Below are positions 13,101 to 23,465 of a stretch of DNA of 64,000 nt, piece after piece (the first letter of the stretch is position 1; every line of letters starts with the position of its first letter). Both the position numbers and the translations under genes were made by a program. The stretch lies in contig JALIZF010001881.1 in the NCBI GenBank assembly GCA_029948255.1, forward strand, positions 124,001-188,000. Direction: 5' to 3'. This DNA comes from Telmatactis stephensoni (Eukaryota; Cnidaria; Anthozoa; Actiniaria; Isophelliidae). Under the pieces are notes generated by a model. It saw only the letters and a program-made list of their open reading frames with translations. It searched no databases and had not been told where the DNA came from.

Positions 13101-16100
13101 ATAAATGTTCATTATTATCATTATTATTATTATTATCATTATTATCATTGATAATGTTTTTTCTTTGGTTTTGTAGGCAATGTTTGAGGTGATAACATCT
13201 GAAGCCTCGTATCTTAAAAGCCTAAAAATCCTTCAATCTCACTTCATTAGCTCAGATGAACTGACCCCTGGAACACCCCAATGTGTTATAGAAAAGGCAC
13301 AGTATCACATCTTGTTCTCCAATGTCAGAGTTGTAGTAGAAGCTAGTCAGAAGTGAGTATATGACCGTCGATGTTGTAAAGGGGATATGTGAAAAATGAA
13401 CGAAAGTGATATGTTCGTCATCTCACCTCTCGTGTTTCGCGTCGTGTTTGCTAAATGCCAAAATGATGTTATCTCGCTGAATTTTTCTACCTAAAAACAA
13501 CCCATTTCATTGATCATTTTTGATAGCCAAGTCGCTCAGAAACTTTGTATGTTGTATTTATAACTTGTCTTTTTCTTAGGTTTCTGGACCGCTTACGCCA
13601 GCGTAGTAGCGAATCATTAGTGGTATCCACTATTAGTGACATCATCGAGGAATTTGTAAGTTATGACGTCATAGATGTGTCTAGTTTTCCCCTGTTTGAT
13701 TCGGCATTTTGTGAGTGAAATTTTCCTGGAAGTCTCACAGACTTAGATTGCTTGGGAGAAAACGACAACTTATCTGTAATTACATCTACAAATAGTTAGT
13801 CCTTCATGTCTTCTGTGATAAGGATGTCAAACTGTAGACTCCGTTTCTTGCTCCAGTACTTACCTAATTTACAATAGCGTGAACGATGCAGAGATGTGAA
13901 GACACAGCAAAAACCTTCATTTACTACCTTCATGACCATTCATCGCATCCAACACCATCCCTTTATAACTCGATCCCCTCTTTCTTTGAAGGCTTCCAAG
14001 GAATTTGAAGTGTACGTTAAGTATTGCTCCAATCAAATCTACCAGGATAGAGTACTCAAAGAACTTAGGTAAGAAATGTGCTTGGAACATTTTATTAGAA
14101 AATATCTGCTCCCAATGGATTATACATCATATTCCTCTTTCCAAAGTACTGCGCTGACATCAAGACGGAAAGAGGCGGCGCCCATGGATGTTCCTTAAAT
14201 TACATGTTCTTTTGCTGTTTCATTTCTGTGTTAATTTGCTCCAGTAAACATAACCGTAAATTTAGTGAGTCTGAAAGGTTTTATAGCCTGCGTACGTTTC
14301 TTTGAGGGGAAAGAGAAAGAGTTGGGATTCCTGTGTAACCAAAGACGGGGACTTAGGGGGAGGGAAGGAGAATGAAGGAAAAAATGGTTTTAGGATCTTT
14401 CCAGAAATATGGATGTTCACTCGGCGGGTCGAATGGCTCGTGAAGAGATACCTTTGGGAGATATATTGATATCTTGGAGTTATTTCCACGAAGAGTAAAA
14501 AGTTCCCTTGCTCTGATGCGAAAATAAAATTTGTTTTTTAAGAACCTTTTTATGGCACATCCCCAATAAATATTTCTCCCCAATGCAAACCTATGAAATC
14601 TGTTGCATGACAACTGTTCATTTTTTGTGATTTTAGAAAATTGCCTCGGTTTTTAGAGGGAATGGAGAAACTGGAGAAGAGTGCCGCTGCTCAGTGTTTA
14701 AGCCTGCAGTCCTTCTTGGTTTTACCTATGCAAAGAATTACACGATTACCACTACTTGTAGATGTAAGTTTTTTAAGCATGACAAACGACATTTCTACCA
14801 CCCGGCTGGCTCGGTGGTTGAGCTTCGGATTCGTGAGGGAGGTTTGGAGCCCCGAACGGACCGACACTGGGTCTTTTATTAATCGAGGACAACTAGCCTT
14901 TTTGACTTTGAATTTGAGGGACGTAAAAAAACCACACCACTATTCAAGAAGATTAGTGTGTGTTCTAGCCTACTATACTACAGTGCCCATAGTAACTGAG
15001 GTAAGCTGTTCTTGTGGTGCCCCAAGGAATAGCTAAATGTATCAAGAATGTAACAAATTTACAAATAATTGGCATTCCGTAGCATGGACTCTTATTTACC
15101 AACATTTACGTTACACATGGTCAAAATTTTAACTCAGAAAGCGAGAAACTGATTGATTGTGGTAAAAGTGGCCGTTTTGGTATAAGGTGTGACAGTCACG
15201 ACACTGACGAGATTTTACATGAGTGCTGACTTGATGTTGATATTGCAGGCAATTTGTCATCGTTGTGAACCAGGCAGCGATGAGTTTATCAAAACAGATG
15301 CAGCACTTAAAGCTGTTCATAAGGTAACACGTTACTCTATTAGCTCTCTCGCAGTTAACGCTCGCACTGAATCATGGAGTTGATTTCGCTTGAAGCTGTA
15401 GTAAAATACTTAAAAATACATACATGATTGAGACTCCGTCAACAGGGCTTTTCAGCTCAATTTACAAATCCTAACTAACTAACTATACTTGTATAAAACA
15501 TCGACTCTTAATTTCATTTTTCTATATTTTGTAATTTTTGTCGCATTCTTTGGACTGTGTCGTTTTGAATGAAATCTTAAAAGTCTGCCCCTCGATACAG
15601 CCCCATAATTCAACGCGATACCGCAATTCCGAAATGGCGAATGCACACTATCCTTTATAATATGGTTACTCGACTCTATTGTTCTTATTCAACTCGAAAT
15701 CATGTTTCAGGTTGTACGGAATTGTAATGAAGGAGCTCGTAAGATGGAACGCATGGAGGAAATGGTGGCTCTTCAACCACAGATAGAATTCACTAGTAGA
15801 GTGAGTAGTATAATATATAGTTATGCCAGAATTTACCTTTTCCACCAACAGTACTATCCACCAATGAGGGCATAATGTTTTCCCTAAAGCATGTAAAGAA
15901 TAGGTAGTTTAGGGCTGTAACCAGGGGTTTTGCTGGGTGGGTGCACATGAAATGGAAATGGAATTACATCTAAGTTTGCTTTGTCTAATTGCCTTACTTT
16001 TCCCCAGCATCAGTGGGGGGAGGCTTTTCACAACATTGTGCTGCCTCAGTGGAGGGGGCGCTGCTCAATGAAAGTTTGGCTTCTACGGGGAAGGGATGCA

Positions 16101-19100
16101 CGCACACTTAGTGCCCCCCTTAGTTACGCCCCTGTAGTCAGACAAACAATCTCTTTTTTGAAAGGACAGTAACAACAACAACAGCAACAACAACAACGAC
16201 AGCATCAACAACAACAGCAGCAACAACAACAGCTACAAAAACAACAACAGCAACAACCACAATAATAGCAACAACAGCAATAGCAACAACAACAATAACA
16301 ACTGCAGCAGCAACAGCAAAAACAAAAGCAACAGCATCAACAAATTTCAAATAACTAAAAAAATTGAACAACAGCAAATTACATGTGGTATTGGGCCCGC
16401 GACAATGGGAGATGCTGACCTTGCCACACGGCACAGTAAACCGAATAAAAGTGTAATAGAATTCCATCTTGATTTTTTAGCCCATAGCCTTGGTGTCTGC
16501 CAATCGTTGGCTGCTTCGTCGTGGTGAAGTGGTCCTGGTCATCGAGCAAACAAAATCACCTATAAGTAAAAAGAAATTAAAGCTAAAACCAGTTTACATG
16601 TTTTTATTCAATGACACACTGCTCATCACTAAGAAGAAGGGGTAAGTACACAGGGAACCCAATCTAACCACTTTATTGTAAACCGACTCCCTCAAGCATC
16701 TAACTTATTTTTTAAGGTGTCTCGAAACCCAAACATACCATGTAACTTCTCTCGTCTCTTTTTCCATTTCCTGCTATCATATATATCTACCCCGATGGTT
16801 TATAAATAATAATAATGATGATGGTGATGATGACGATGACGATGATGTATCGACTTCATAAATTAGAGGTTGTTTGTAGAAGTGTCATTGACTATCGATC
16901 TGATGATGGCGAAGGTCTTGCTGTCATATATTATACAAATCCATCCGTGTCTGTGTTTTTTTGTTTGTTTGTTTTTGTCTTAACTTTAGACTTATGAATT
17001 TACTCGGAATTTCGTTCATTTTGTCTCTTTTTCCTTATTAGAATACTTAGTATTATATTATTGAGTTTTGACCTGAACTTTGAACTGAACTTGGACATTA
17101 CGAACCTAGCACTATGCAGCCCGTTTGTCATAGGAACTCAGTAAAGTAACCACATGAGCCTCCTTGTATCTCAGTGGCAGAGCATCTGACTGGTATCCGG
17201 AAGGTCATGGGTTCGATTCCTGTCAGGTGGATTCAGAATACAGTAAAAACCCGCATATAAGAACCACTGTTTTTCGAGGTTAGGCTAAAGTGGTTCTTAT
17301 GTAACTGGTATTTAGTGAGAATTTAGGCTAAGGTGGTTCTTGACTGGTTCTTATATACAAGGCAAAAACAATATGTATATTTATATGTTTGTATTGTATA
17401 TGTATAAAAAAATCATTTGCCTATTATTATTGAGTACAAATAATAACATATTGTATTGTATATACATCACCTAAAACATTTGTAAAGCATTTATCTTGTA
17501 AAAATTTGGTCATTCAGCCTGAACTTATATTTTTTTCACATGGCCATTTACAAAACAAAAAAAAAGAACATAAATCCAAATCAATGTTGAAACCTTTTAT
17601 ATAAGAACCAGTCTAATTTCTTAGGCTAAAGTGGTTCTTATTTAACAGATGCTTAAAAAGCAAATTTTAGCCTAGTGGTTCTTAATCCACTGGTTCTTAT
17701 ATGCGGGTTTTTACTGTATTGAAGTCCCCTGCACAGCTATTGACAGACAAACTGAATACATTTCTGTCATCTTGTCTTTCTGTCTATTTAGTGTTATGTA
17801 TCATTCAGCCTAACTGTACATGTAAGACCAATATTTGGATGTTCTCTTTTTTCAGTGAAAATCGTTATCGAGTTCTTGACTACGCTGCGCGTAATATGAC
17901 CAAAGTAGAAGAGTCAAGCGATCCGTCCATACAACTAGATTATATGCTGTCACTTATCTTACTTGAGAACTGTAATAACAAAACCAAGGATTTCTTGTTG
18001 TGTGCTGAAAGCCAGTAAGTACTTCGTAGGAATTGGCATTTATAATGCAATTCTAAAAATCATGCGATTTTGTCAATAGGCCCTTTGCAGCACGTGGGAA
18101 TGAGCGCATTTTGGAGGGCAAAAACAATGGTTTCTAGCTAACAGGACATTGAAATTCGTTTGTTTTGCCCTCCAAATTGAGCTGCATTCCAACATGCTGC
18201 AAAGGGCCTATTTGACTTCCGCCAATCAAACTTAAAATCTGATCGAAATAACGAAGAAATACAGAATAGAAATATGGTCTGAGCTAAAATATACAATCTA
18301 AATATTATATTGAATCATTTGGTAGGTATCTAGGCTTGACTGTCATGTGTTTCGTCATTTTTCGCATTTAGGACTGACAAGACTCGATGGCTTGAAGCAT
18401 TCAACCCTCCAAAGGCTGAACAAGAAGGAGAGAAAGTTTACGGAGCCTGGGGTGAGTGACCATAAACATTAACGAAGGACTGATAGGGGGTGGGAGGGGT
18501 AGTGGTGGTGGGGGAAGGGGGTCGGGGGTTGAGTAGGGGGCACTGCGCCTGCACCATTTCGGATGTTGTACGTTAAATATCGTCCTCAGCTTTAAGATTT
18601 CACTCGCCGTGGTGCTTACGGAGGATACAGTGGCTCAGTGGTTACACTAGTATCGAGGTATTGAGTGGAGCTCAGATATTTTCCAAGCCATTTACACAAC
18701 ACTTATGACTTTCCTAACCATTCCAAGTGCTTTTTACGATCTAATTAGGCTTTCTTTCTTTCCCTTGTCAACGATTTTCTGTCTTTGTTGTCACAGATTG
18801 CCCTCAAGTACAAGCTATTCATGACTACACACCACAGCAGCCAGATGAATTGGCTCTACATGAAGGCGATGTCATCAACGTACAACGAAAACTACCAGAC
18901 GGTATGCTGGTTGTAGTACATTTTCTGTAAATAGAGTGATTTAGCAAACGCAACGCGACGTAGTCCAGTCCCAGACTCTCTTTCTTGCCGCTCCAGGACT
19001 CGCGGAGAAAGAGAGTCCAGTATAACTTGCATGCGCATGTGCAAAATGAGCCAATCAATTAATTAATTAGTATTTTGCGAGCTTGCATGAATATGCAAAT

Positions 19101-20160
19101 GTCAGTGTTTGGTAGCAGTGGTAGTGATGCGTATCGAAAAATTCACAAATACGTCTTTCACAACTGTCCATCCGTAAATGGCCTGTAACTGCTCAAACTT
19201 TGGTAAAAGATTATAGTTGGTTTTTCCAAGTGCATAGCTCACTGAATCAACAAATGGCTTTCCTAAATGAGACTGATATCGTGTATACAAAACACTTTCT
19301 TCTTCAGCCATCTTGAATCATTAGATGACTTTAGGATTTGTAACCACGCGATCACCACATGAATGTGGTGATCGCGTGGTCACTAAACTGACATGCGCAT
19401 GCAAGTTATACTGGACTCTCTTTCTCCGCGAGTCCTGGAGCGGCAAGAAAGAGAGTCTGGGACTGGACTAAACGCGACGCTGACGAATTTTGTTGGGAAT
19501 GAACGTTGAAAAGAGGACGTGAAATGGCGTCTTGAACGTAGCGTCGCGACTTTCAGATTGTCATGGTACTCATACAGCGATTTAATGTGATAAATTTGTC
19601 ATCTAACGTCTTGTTCTTGCGTCGCGTCGCGTTTGCTAAATCACTCTAATAGTAGAAAAGGAACTGTATTTTTCTCTCTCTATGGCTCTCATTCGTTGGA
19701 CGTGCGTTCAATATTTCCCTAGCTTCTGTGTGGTCATCACAGGAAACCCAAAACATTTCAGTACAAACATGGTTTGTCATTAATGGGCTTCAATTTTCAT
19801 CCATTGTGAAGGATTTACTTTCGATTTTCAAAATCAGCAGCCTCTTCTACAATCATTTTAAGCCCAAATCGGACTTAGTGCTTGTATATCCTCTGATGTA
19901 CTCTTACTTCCTCAACAGGCTGGCACTATGGCGAAAGGTTATGTGATGGCGTATGTGGCTGGTTTCCCGCCAATTACACTGAAAACATCCTGAACGAACA
20001 CGTACGCGCCCGCAATCTTTTACAGCGGTATCGCTTGTTGGCTGCCTCCAAGCATCTCATTGGCGCAGTTCAGACAATGAAAACACCGAAAACATCGAAG
20101 TTGACACTGAAGGGGATTTCAGCAACGTTGAAGGAACCCAAACGAGATGCTTTTAGCTAG
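2154..20160 (+). CDS. Ephexin-family Rho guanine nucleotide exchange factor (DH-PH-SH3)
   Basis: Predicted to activate Rho-family GTPases at the membrane or cytoskeleton. The 24 coding exons are 2154-2452, 3006-3071, 3500-3840, 4741-4857, 5319-5456, 7282-7557, 8032-8328, 8880-8969, 9848-10011, 10815-10884, 11416-11436, 11568-11722, 12488-12544, 13177-13352, 13580-13655, 13992-14068, 14637-14763, 15249-15323, 15711-15800, 16481-16641, 17856-18014, 18372-18451, 18797-18901 and 19919-20160. All junctions keep frame and use GT/AG, giving 1152 residues. Residues 1-400 are rich in PxxP motifs (e.g. RPVPKPRPPPKP). Residues 451-557 hold six YxxP motifs. EPLYQVY at 627-633 matches the LYQ autoinhibitory helix known from Tim/ephexin GEFs. 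DH spans about 697-890, with FEVITSEASYLKSL and VLPMQRITRLPLL. PH spans about 905-1030, and SH3 about 1040-1098 (ALHEGD, GWFPANY). The C-terminal RNLLQRYRLL is ephexin-like. The start is the first ATG of the proline-rich frame. A 21-base microexon (11416-11436) is used. It probably predates the vertebrate NGEF/ARHGEF5/15/16/19/26 split. Confidence 0.93.
2485..2560 (+). repeat. tRNA-derived SINE-like fragment
   Basis: The stretch AAAGGTCATGGGTTCAAATC followed by CCACTC matches the tail half and B box of a tRNA gene, preceded by degenerate tRNA-like sequence. It lies just inside intron 1 of the RhoGEF. The A box is weak, so this is probably an old SINE remnant rather than a functional tRNA. Confidence 0.4.
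2648..2704. repeat. GT and poly-G low-complexity tract
   Basis: A (GT)n run at 2650-2668 passes into G-rich tracts broken by single T bases up to about 2702, within intron 1 of the RhoGEF. It is simple sequence with possible quadruplex-forming G runs. Confidence 0.8.
2834..2963. repeat. Short inverted-repeat element (MITE-like)
   Basis: TAGAAATATTGAAAGATCAT at the left end is mirrored by its complement at the right end. The arms are about 40 bp with few mismatches and the spacer is about 45 bp. It lies in RhoGEF intron 1. No coding capacity is seen. Confidence 0.75.
3908..3990. repeat. (GTCA)n microsatellite
   Basis: A GTCA/GTCG tetranucleotide array with interruptions occupies this stretch directly after RhoGEF exon 3. 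Open frames across it are simple-repeat artefacts. Confidence 0.85.
5630..6120. mobile_element. TA-flanked inverted-repeat element carrying a SINE-like insert
   Basis: The ends TACAGTCAACTCTCATTATA and, in complement, TACAGTCAACTCTCACCTTG form terminal inverted repeats. TA at each tip fits a Tc1/mariner-type MITE. Inside, 5900-5975 in minus orientation resembles a tRNA-derived SINE (B-box-like GTTCAAATCCC in complement). It lies in the RhoGEF intron between 5456 and 7282. No transposase is present. Confidence 0.65.
6768..7022. mobile_element. MITE with about 85-bp terminal inverted repeats
   Basis: TATACACCTATTTCAAAAAA on the left is mirrored on the right. The arms continue through GGTTGTCAC, GAGCGATAGGCGATAGGTAA and TGACCTATT-type sequence, and enclose about 80 bp. 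The TA tips are consistent with a TA target duplication (Tc1/mariner type). It lies in the RhoGEF intron upstream of exon 6. Confidence 0.8.
7621..7952. repeat. Minisatellite, about 20-bp unit GTCAGTAGGTTGTTGGTAGG
   Basis: About 15 variant copies of a 20-22 bp unit follow RhoGEF exon 6 by about 60 bp. The same unit in the same genomic orientation forms arrays at 32563-32886 and 35600-36567 inside USP5 introns. Confidence 0.9.
9233..9360. repeat. Short inverted-repeat element
   Basis: GGTGTTTTCCATTTAGTGGA at the left pairs with the complement of TCTACTAAATGGAAAACACC at the right, with a partly complementary interior. It is a MITE-like hairpin in a RhoGEF intron. Confidence 0.65.
9417..9640. 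repeat. Minisatellite based on ACCAACCACTTATTAACC
   Basis: About nine copies of a roughly 23-bp unit containing CCAACCACTTATTAACCACT occur in the RhoGEF intron between 8969 and 9848. This unit is distinct from the GTAGGTTGTTGG family. Confidence 0.85.
10160..10189. repeat. (TCTG)n microsatellite
   Basis: Seven TCTG units in tandem lie in a RhoGEF intron. Confidence 0.9.
10989..11090. repeat. TAACCC palindrome, family copy 1
   Basis: The left half AACGCTAATAACCCAGGGTT and the right half AACCCTGGGTTAGTACTAAC form an imperfect palindrome with a short AAGAAAACC spacer. A clearly related palindrome occurs at 53961-54074, so this is a dispersed element. Confidence 0.7.
11744..12200. mobile_element. 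Large palindromic element (family B), copy 1
   Basis: The ends ATAATTGGCATATTACGCGC and the complement of CGTGCGTAATATACCAATTA start arms of about 200 bp. The arms run through a GCGCTCTGATTGGT block, a TCTAATAGATGCACAGAAGA block and a GACGTCAAAATGTG block around a short centre. Each arm carries CCAAT-box (GATTGG) and CRE-like (TGACGTCA) motifs. A related partial copy lies at 45221-45680. It sits just after RhoGEF exon 12. Confidence 0.85.
13096..13150. repeat. ATT/ATC trinucleotide tract
   Basis: A short ATTATT/ATTATC run lies just upstream of the acceptor of the RhoGEF exon starting at 13177. Confidence 0.7.
14800..14890 (+). repeat. tRNA-derived SINE-like sequence
   Basis: GGCTGGCTCGGTGGTTGAGC resembles a tRNA A box and D arm. 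About 30 bases later GGTTTGGAGCCC is a degenerate B box. It lies in the RhoGEF intron after the RLPLL-encoding exon. Confidence 0.4.
16160..16372. repeat. CAA/CAG trinucleotide array
   Basis: An interrupted (CAA)n/(CAG)n array of about 200 bp lies upstream of the acceptor of the exon encoding the start of the PH domain (16481). The long open frame across it on the minus strand is simple sequence. Confidence 0.9.
17160..17231 (+). repeat. tRNA-like sequence (Thr GGT-type), probably SINE head or pseudo-tRNA
   Basis: The 72 nt fold as a tRNA. The acceptor CTCCTTG pairs imperfectly with CAGGTGG, the D arm is TCTC/GAGC-like, the anticodon loop is CTGGTAT (anticodon GGT) on a stem with one mismatch, and the T arm contains GGTTCGATTCC. 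Several wobble and mismatched pairs, the intronic position and similar fragments elsewhere in the window favour a tRNA-derived repeat over a working tRNA gene. Confidence 0.4.
17239..17718. mobile_element. TA-flanked MITE with TACAGTAAAAACCCGCATAT ends
   Basis: The terminal inverted repeats begin TACAGTAAAAACCCGC at both ends and continue through ATAAGAACCA. Sub-terminal GTGGTTCTTATNTAA motifs recur internally in both orientations. The TA tips fit a Tc1/mariner-type non-autonomous element. It lies in the RhoGEF intron between the two PH exons. Confidence 0.8.
18073..18215. repeat. Inverted-repeat element (TCAATAGGCCCTTTGCAG family)
   Basis: TCAATAGGCCCTTTGCAGCA is mirrored by TGCTGCAAAGGGCCTATTTGA-like sequence at the right, and GGAGGGCAAAA pairs with TTTTGCCCTCC inside. 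A right-end remnant of the same family appears at about 34625-34670 in a USP5 intron. Confidence 0.75.
18932..19648. mobile_element. Outer MITE with TAGAGTGATTTAGCAAACGC ends
   Basis: TAGAGTGATTTAGCAAACGC at 18932 pairs with the complement of GCGTTTGCTAAATCACTCTA ending at 19648. The interior is interrupted by a second element at 18961-19470. It lies in the last RhoGEF intron. Confidence 0.75.
18961..19470. mobile_element. Inner MITE nested in the 18932-19648 element
   Basis: Arms of about 90 bp start TAGTCCAGTCCCAGACTCTC and run through CTTGCCGCTCCAGGACTC and GTATAACTTGCATGCGCATG. They are almost perfectly mirrored at 19389-19470. The near-identity of the arms suggests a young insertion into the outer element. 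Confidence 0.85.
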
Positions 20161-20592
20161 TAATTGAATAGGAATTTTTTAATTCTAATAATTTTCTAGT
20201 GAATTACATCCAAATTTAAGCCCTATTTACTCTTGCGAAGTAGGCACGACTAAAATTAACAGTACATTACTGAATCTGCGTACACTGCTTGTGCTTGTGC
20301 AAACTCCCCAAGTGTAAATGTTGCTTATGACAAACACGTATTCGTTCATTAACAGGTTTAATTCATGAACCAGGCTGCACATGATACTATTTAATGATTG
20401 GCTTGAATTGACAAAAAAGTGAGCAGTATTTTTAGAAACGGAAATGAGTGGAGGAACTCTACTCCTTCGAGAGTTAGATAAAAAATTACAGGTCATCTCC
20501 CAGCAATAGAGCTTGGAAAAATGATGACTCTCCCCTAAGATGGCGCTAGTCACTATTTTCATTGAAACACATTCAAAAGCAAAGTAAGAATT

Positions 20593-20974
20593 GTGCATAT
20601 AGTCCATAAGAGAAGTTCAACAAGCACTAAATGTGTTTCTTTATTTGTCAGACGTTTCGCATGGTTAAGGCTTTATCAATGATAGCAGGGGTTTCAATAA
20701 TAGGTATAGCGCCGCCTATTTTACCTCTTACCAGCCGGTTATTTTGTGTCTTAACAGACTCCCTAGCACAACGGGGTCTCACGGCCCTATTGGGACACAG
20801 ACGCCTACTTCAATCACTCAGACGCTTATTCAAAAAGATAATGAAACCCCTGGATAGGATATGATAGGCTATAATTCTGTTAGTCATTGATAAAGCCTTA
20901 ACCAGGCGAAACGTCTGATAAATAAAGAAACACATTTAGTGCTTGATGAACTTCTCTGATCGACTATATGCATG
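20593..20974. mobile_element. Inverted-repeat element downstream of the RhoGEF
   Basis: Arms of about 105 bp include AAGCACTAAATGTGTTTCTT and GACGTTTCGC, mirrored by GCGAAACGTC and AAGAAACACATTTAGTGCTT. The right arm contains AATAAA on the plus strand at 20921-20926, the first clear poly(A) signal after the RhoGEF stop. Confidence 0.8.
20921..20926 (+). terminator. Candidate RhoGEF poly(A) signal inside a MITE arm
   Basis: AATAAA occurs about 760 bp after the stop codon. No closer AATAAA was seen on the plus strand. It belongs to the right arm of the 20593-20974 element, so the 3' end may have been supplied by the insertion. Transcript ends are needed to confirm. Confidence 0.3.
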
Positions 20975-21308
20975 ATATTTACCAAGCATGGTCTCACCCA
21001 GCAAATCAAAGTAAGATTTTTTTCATTTTGAAAAATTTGTGACACTCCTTCCAAGATTTCTCTGAGGGTCCCCACTCTAAGAATGAGTCATCCCAAGAGT
21101 TGAGGTGTTAAATATATTGTTTATAATATTCTTAGCTCTTACAGTATTCACACTGAATTCACGCGTGCTCGAGCTCAGTGGTAATGTTCATGCCCTTACC
21201 GTTTGTGCGAGGCAATTCCAAACTCGACTTGTTAAAGGTTAGTTACATGTATCCTAGCAATAGCTGAATTCGTATTAGGGACGGGAAACTCGTATTAGGG
21301 ACGGGAAA

Positions 21309-21475
21309 CAGGGGCGGATCCAGGATTTTGCAAAGGGGGTGTCCCAAATAGGGCTCTTGAGAGATGACGTCATATCCAAGATGGCGGCCTCCTAACATTG
21401 GAATCTGATGACGTCATCTCGTACGGCGCTAGGGGTGTCCGGTGCACCTATGGACACCCCCTGGATCCGCCACTG
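21309..21475. repeat. GGGGCGGATCCAGG-type inverted-repeat element, copy 1
   Basis: CAGGGGCGGATCCAGGATTT at the left and CCTGGATCCGCCACTG at the right mark a small element inserted in a local repeat of GACGGGAAACTCGT units. A second copy lies at 39818-39976. Confidence 0.7.
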
Positions 21476-21895
21476 GGAAACTCGTCTTGGACGGAAAACT
21501 CGTCTTCAGTCGGGAATCTGGTGAAGGACAAACTGCTCGTCTCAAATTTATCCATCTATTTTCTCGTCCAAATAGATGGAGAAAAGTTGGACGGGAATCT
21601 CGTGTGTCAAAAAACTCGTCTTAAATTTATATCAGACGGTTTTTGACGGTTTTTGTCTGACGAATTTCCTATCCAGTACGAGTTTCCCGTCTTCTAATAT
21701 CTAACGTTCGATACACACTTGTGCACTACTCAAGAGACGTTTTTGAGTTTGAATTGAGGATTGATGGGACTTGTCTCAAAGACGGAATTGATCCCGCAAC
21801 ACATTTTTAACGACAACTTGCAGTACACACATGGTGAATTATCCCTACTACAAGTCGTTACTTCATGTCCCTTTAGCACCACGATTTACATGTAA

Positions 21896-22010
21896 GTAGC
21901 CTGCCCACAGTCTCTGCAGGGGAGAGTGAGAAGAGGGGAAAGGAGAGCCTCTCATTTCCCTTCCTTCCCCCCCCCCCCCCCCTCCCCTGCATACCCTGTG
22001 GGCAGGCTAC
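21896..22010. repeat. Inverted repeat with poly-C core
   Basis: GTAGCCTGCCCACAGTCTCTG pairs with CCCTGTGGGCAGGCTAC and encloses a purine-rich stretch and a run of about 18 C. Confidence 0.7.
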
Positions 22011-22039
22011 GATTTTAGTGAACTCACTGAATTACTATA

Positions 22040-22241
22040 ACCCGATTTATACGAGAATCTTTTATGACACGACACCCATAAGTCTTGGCACGAGGACCAA
22101 TTATTTTGGGTATGGCACCCCTATCAGACCAACAATTTTTCGGTTTACGCGATGATAATTACGGGTACCGTGCTAAAAGTGATGGGTCCGCGTGCCCAGA
22201 ATTAGGGGTGTCGTGCTAGAAAAAGGTTGTACAAATCGGGC
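22040..22241. repeat. Inverted-repeat element (CACGACACCC ends)
   Basis: CCCGATTTATACGAGAATC leads into GACACGACACCC on the left. The complement on the right contains GGGTGTCGTGCTAG and ACAAATCGGG, so the arms are about 40 bp with mismatches. It is intergenic. Confidence 0.6.
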
Positions 22242-23271
22242 TCACATCATATGAATTGAATCTAAATACAGTAGCTGTAAATATCATTGAAACATTAGTC
22301 TCTAACGAATCATACGTGATTGTAGTAATAATACCTTCGTAAATCAAAATAGTTTTTATCAGCACAGGATAATAATTTTGTAAGAAATAAAGTTGAAATT
22401 CATTTTATATGACAATTTCCATATTATTCCCGAAGGCAAAAGAGGATACACCATAATCCCTTAGCATGTTTTTGTGCCCTCTCTACCTGTATAACAGAAT
22501 CCTTCAGTTTCAAGAGCCTTTTATATTCAAATTTTATATTCCTTCGAGAATACAAAACATTAACAACAGTTTTAATTACCGAACAAAAGCTACTCGGAAA
22601 GTATTCTGGTATAGAGAGGGGACAAAAACTTCATTATGCTTGGCGCTTATTTCTACTTCATACATCAGATAACCAAAATGACTGGTAACGAGTCTCGTGA
22701 GAACGAGGCCACAAAGGCCTCTACAATCATCATGGCATCAAATGAGGTTAACATGTATCCTGTAAAATCACAGTCACCCCAGGCTCTGTTTCAGAGATCC
22801 GGGGGGCGTTTTATTCATGGTTTTACGAATCGGAGAATTTCTTTTATTTGGGTCGCTCTTTTTCAATGGTTCTCTTTGGAACTACATTCGTATAGTACCA
22901 AAGAAGAGAGAGTAAAAAATACTCCAAAACGCGTACAAATGCGTTCGAAAACCCGCCCAGAAGAAAAAGATCTCATCTAAATTTGTTGCAGTTTGTGGAA
23001 ATTTGTTGATTTTTTTTGGGCCTTGTTTGTTTTCTCCAATGGCCTTAATAAAATTGCCACACGACGCAGGTAGCCCATACTAACGTAAAACTCGTAAAAC
23101 CACGAAATCTACAAAACGCCCTCGTTGAAACAAATGCGGTAAAATCCATAGGGAAAAGGTGTCTCGAAGAGAAGAAGTAAATCGTGTTTGACAGCTTCAT
23201 ACTGGCCGGACGCCACGGTGAAGAGAATGAAGTCACGGATCATGGATCAGAAAATTCTTCTTTTATTTGAC
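22242..23271. other. Intergenic stretch between RhoGEF and USP5 3' ends
   Basis: No convincing gene is visible. A weak inverted repeat relates GGGCGTTTTATTCATGG near 22805 to the complement of ACCACGAAATCTACAAAACG near 23100. The ORF at 22636-22980 has no recognisable family and overlaps that repeat. Confidence 0.4.
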
Positions 23272-23277
23272 ACGCTG
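23272..23277 (-). terminator. USP5 poly(A) signal
   Basis: AATAAA on the minus strand lies about 190 bp after the USP5 stop codon. It is the nearest canonical signal, in a convergent arrangement with the RhoGEF gene. Confidence 0.6.
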
Positions 23278-23465
23278 ACATTGCAATATTTCTGAACAAA
23301 TGCTTTACGGGAACTTAGTTCCAAAACCTTTTTATAACACCATTTAAAGATCATAGATCTTGGAGACTTGGTCTTCCTGTGGTAGAAAGGGTTGGGTCCT
23401 GGTGCTAATCACATGACGTCAAGGCATTGTTGTGGAGGGAACGGCTTGGTACTGGTCACGTGATA

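Noticed and set aside
16138..16467. Long minus-strand frame rich in Val and Ala
   Set aside because: It is the reverse of the CAA/CAG trinucleotide array in a RhoGEF intron.
17160..17231. Functional tRNA-Thr gene
   Set aside because: The cloverleaf is possible, but the acceptor and anticodon stems contain mismatches and wobbles, and similar tRNA-like fragments mark SINE-type repeats elsewhere in the window.
22636..22980. 114-residue plus-strand frame
   Set aside because: No family is recognised, there is no splice or neighbour support, and part of it overlaps an inverted repeat.
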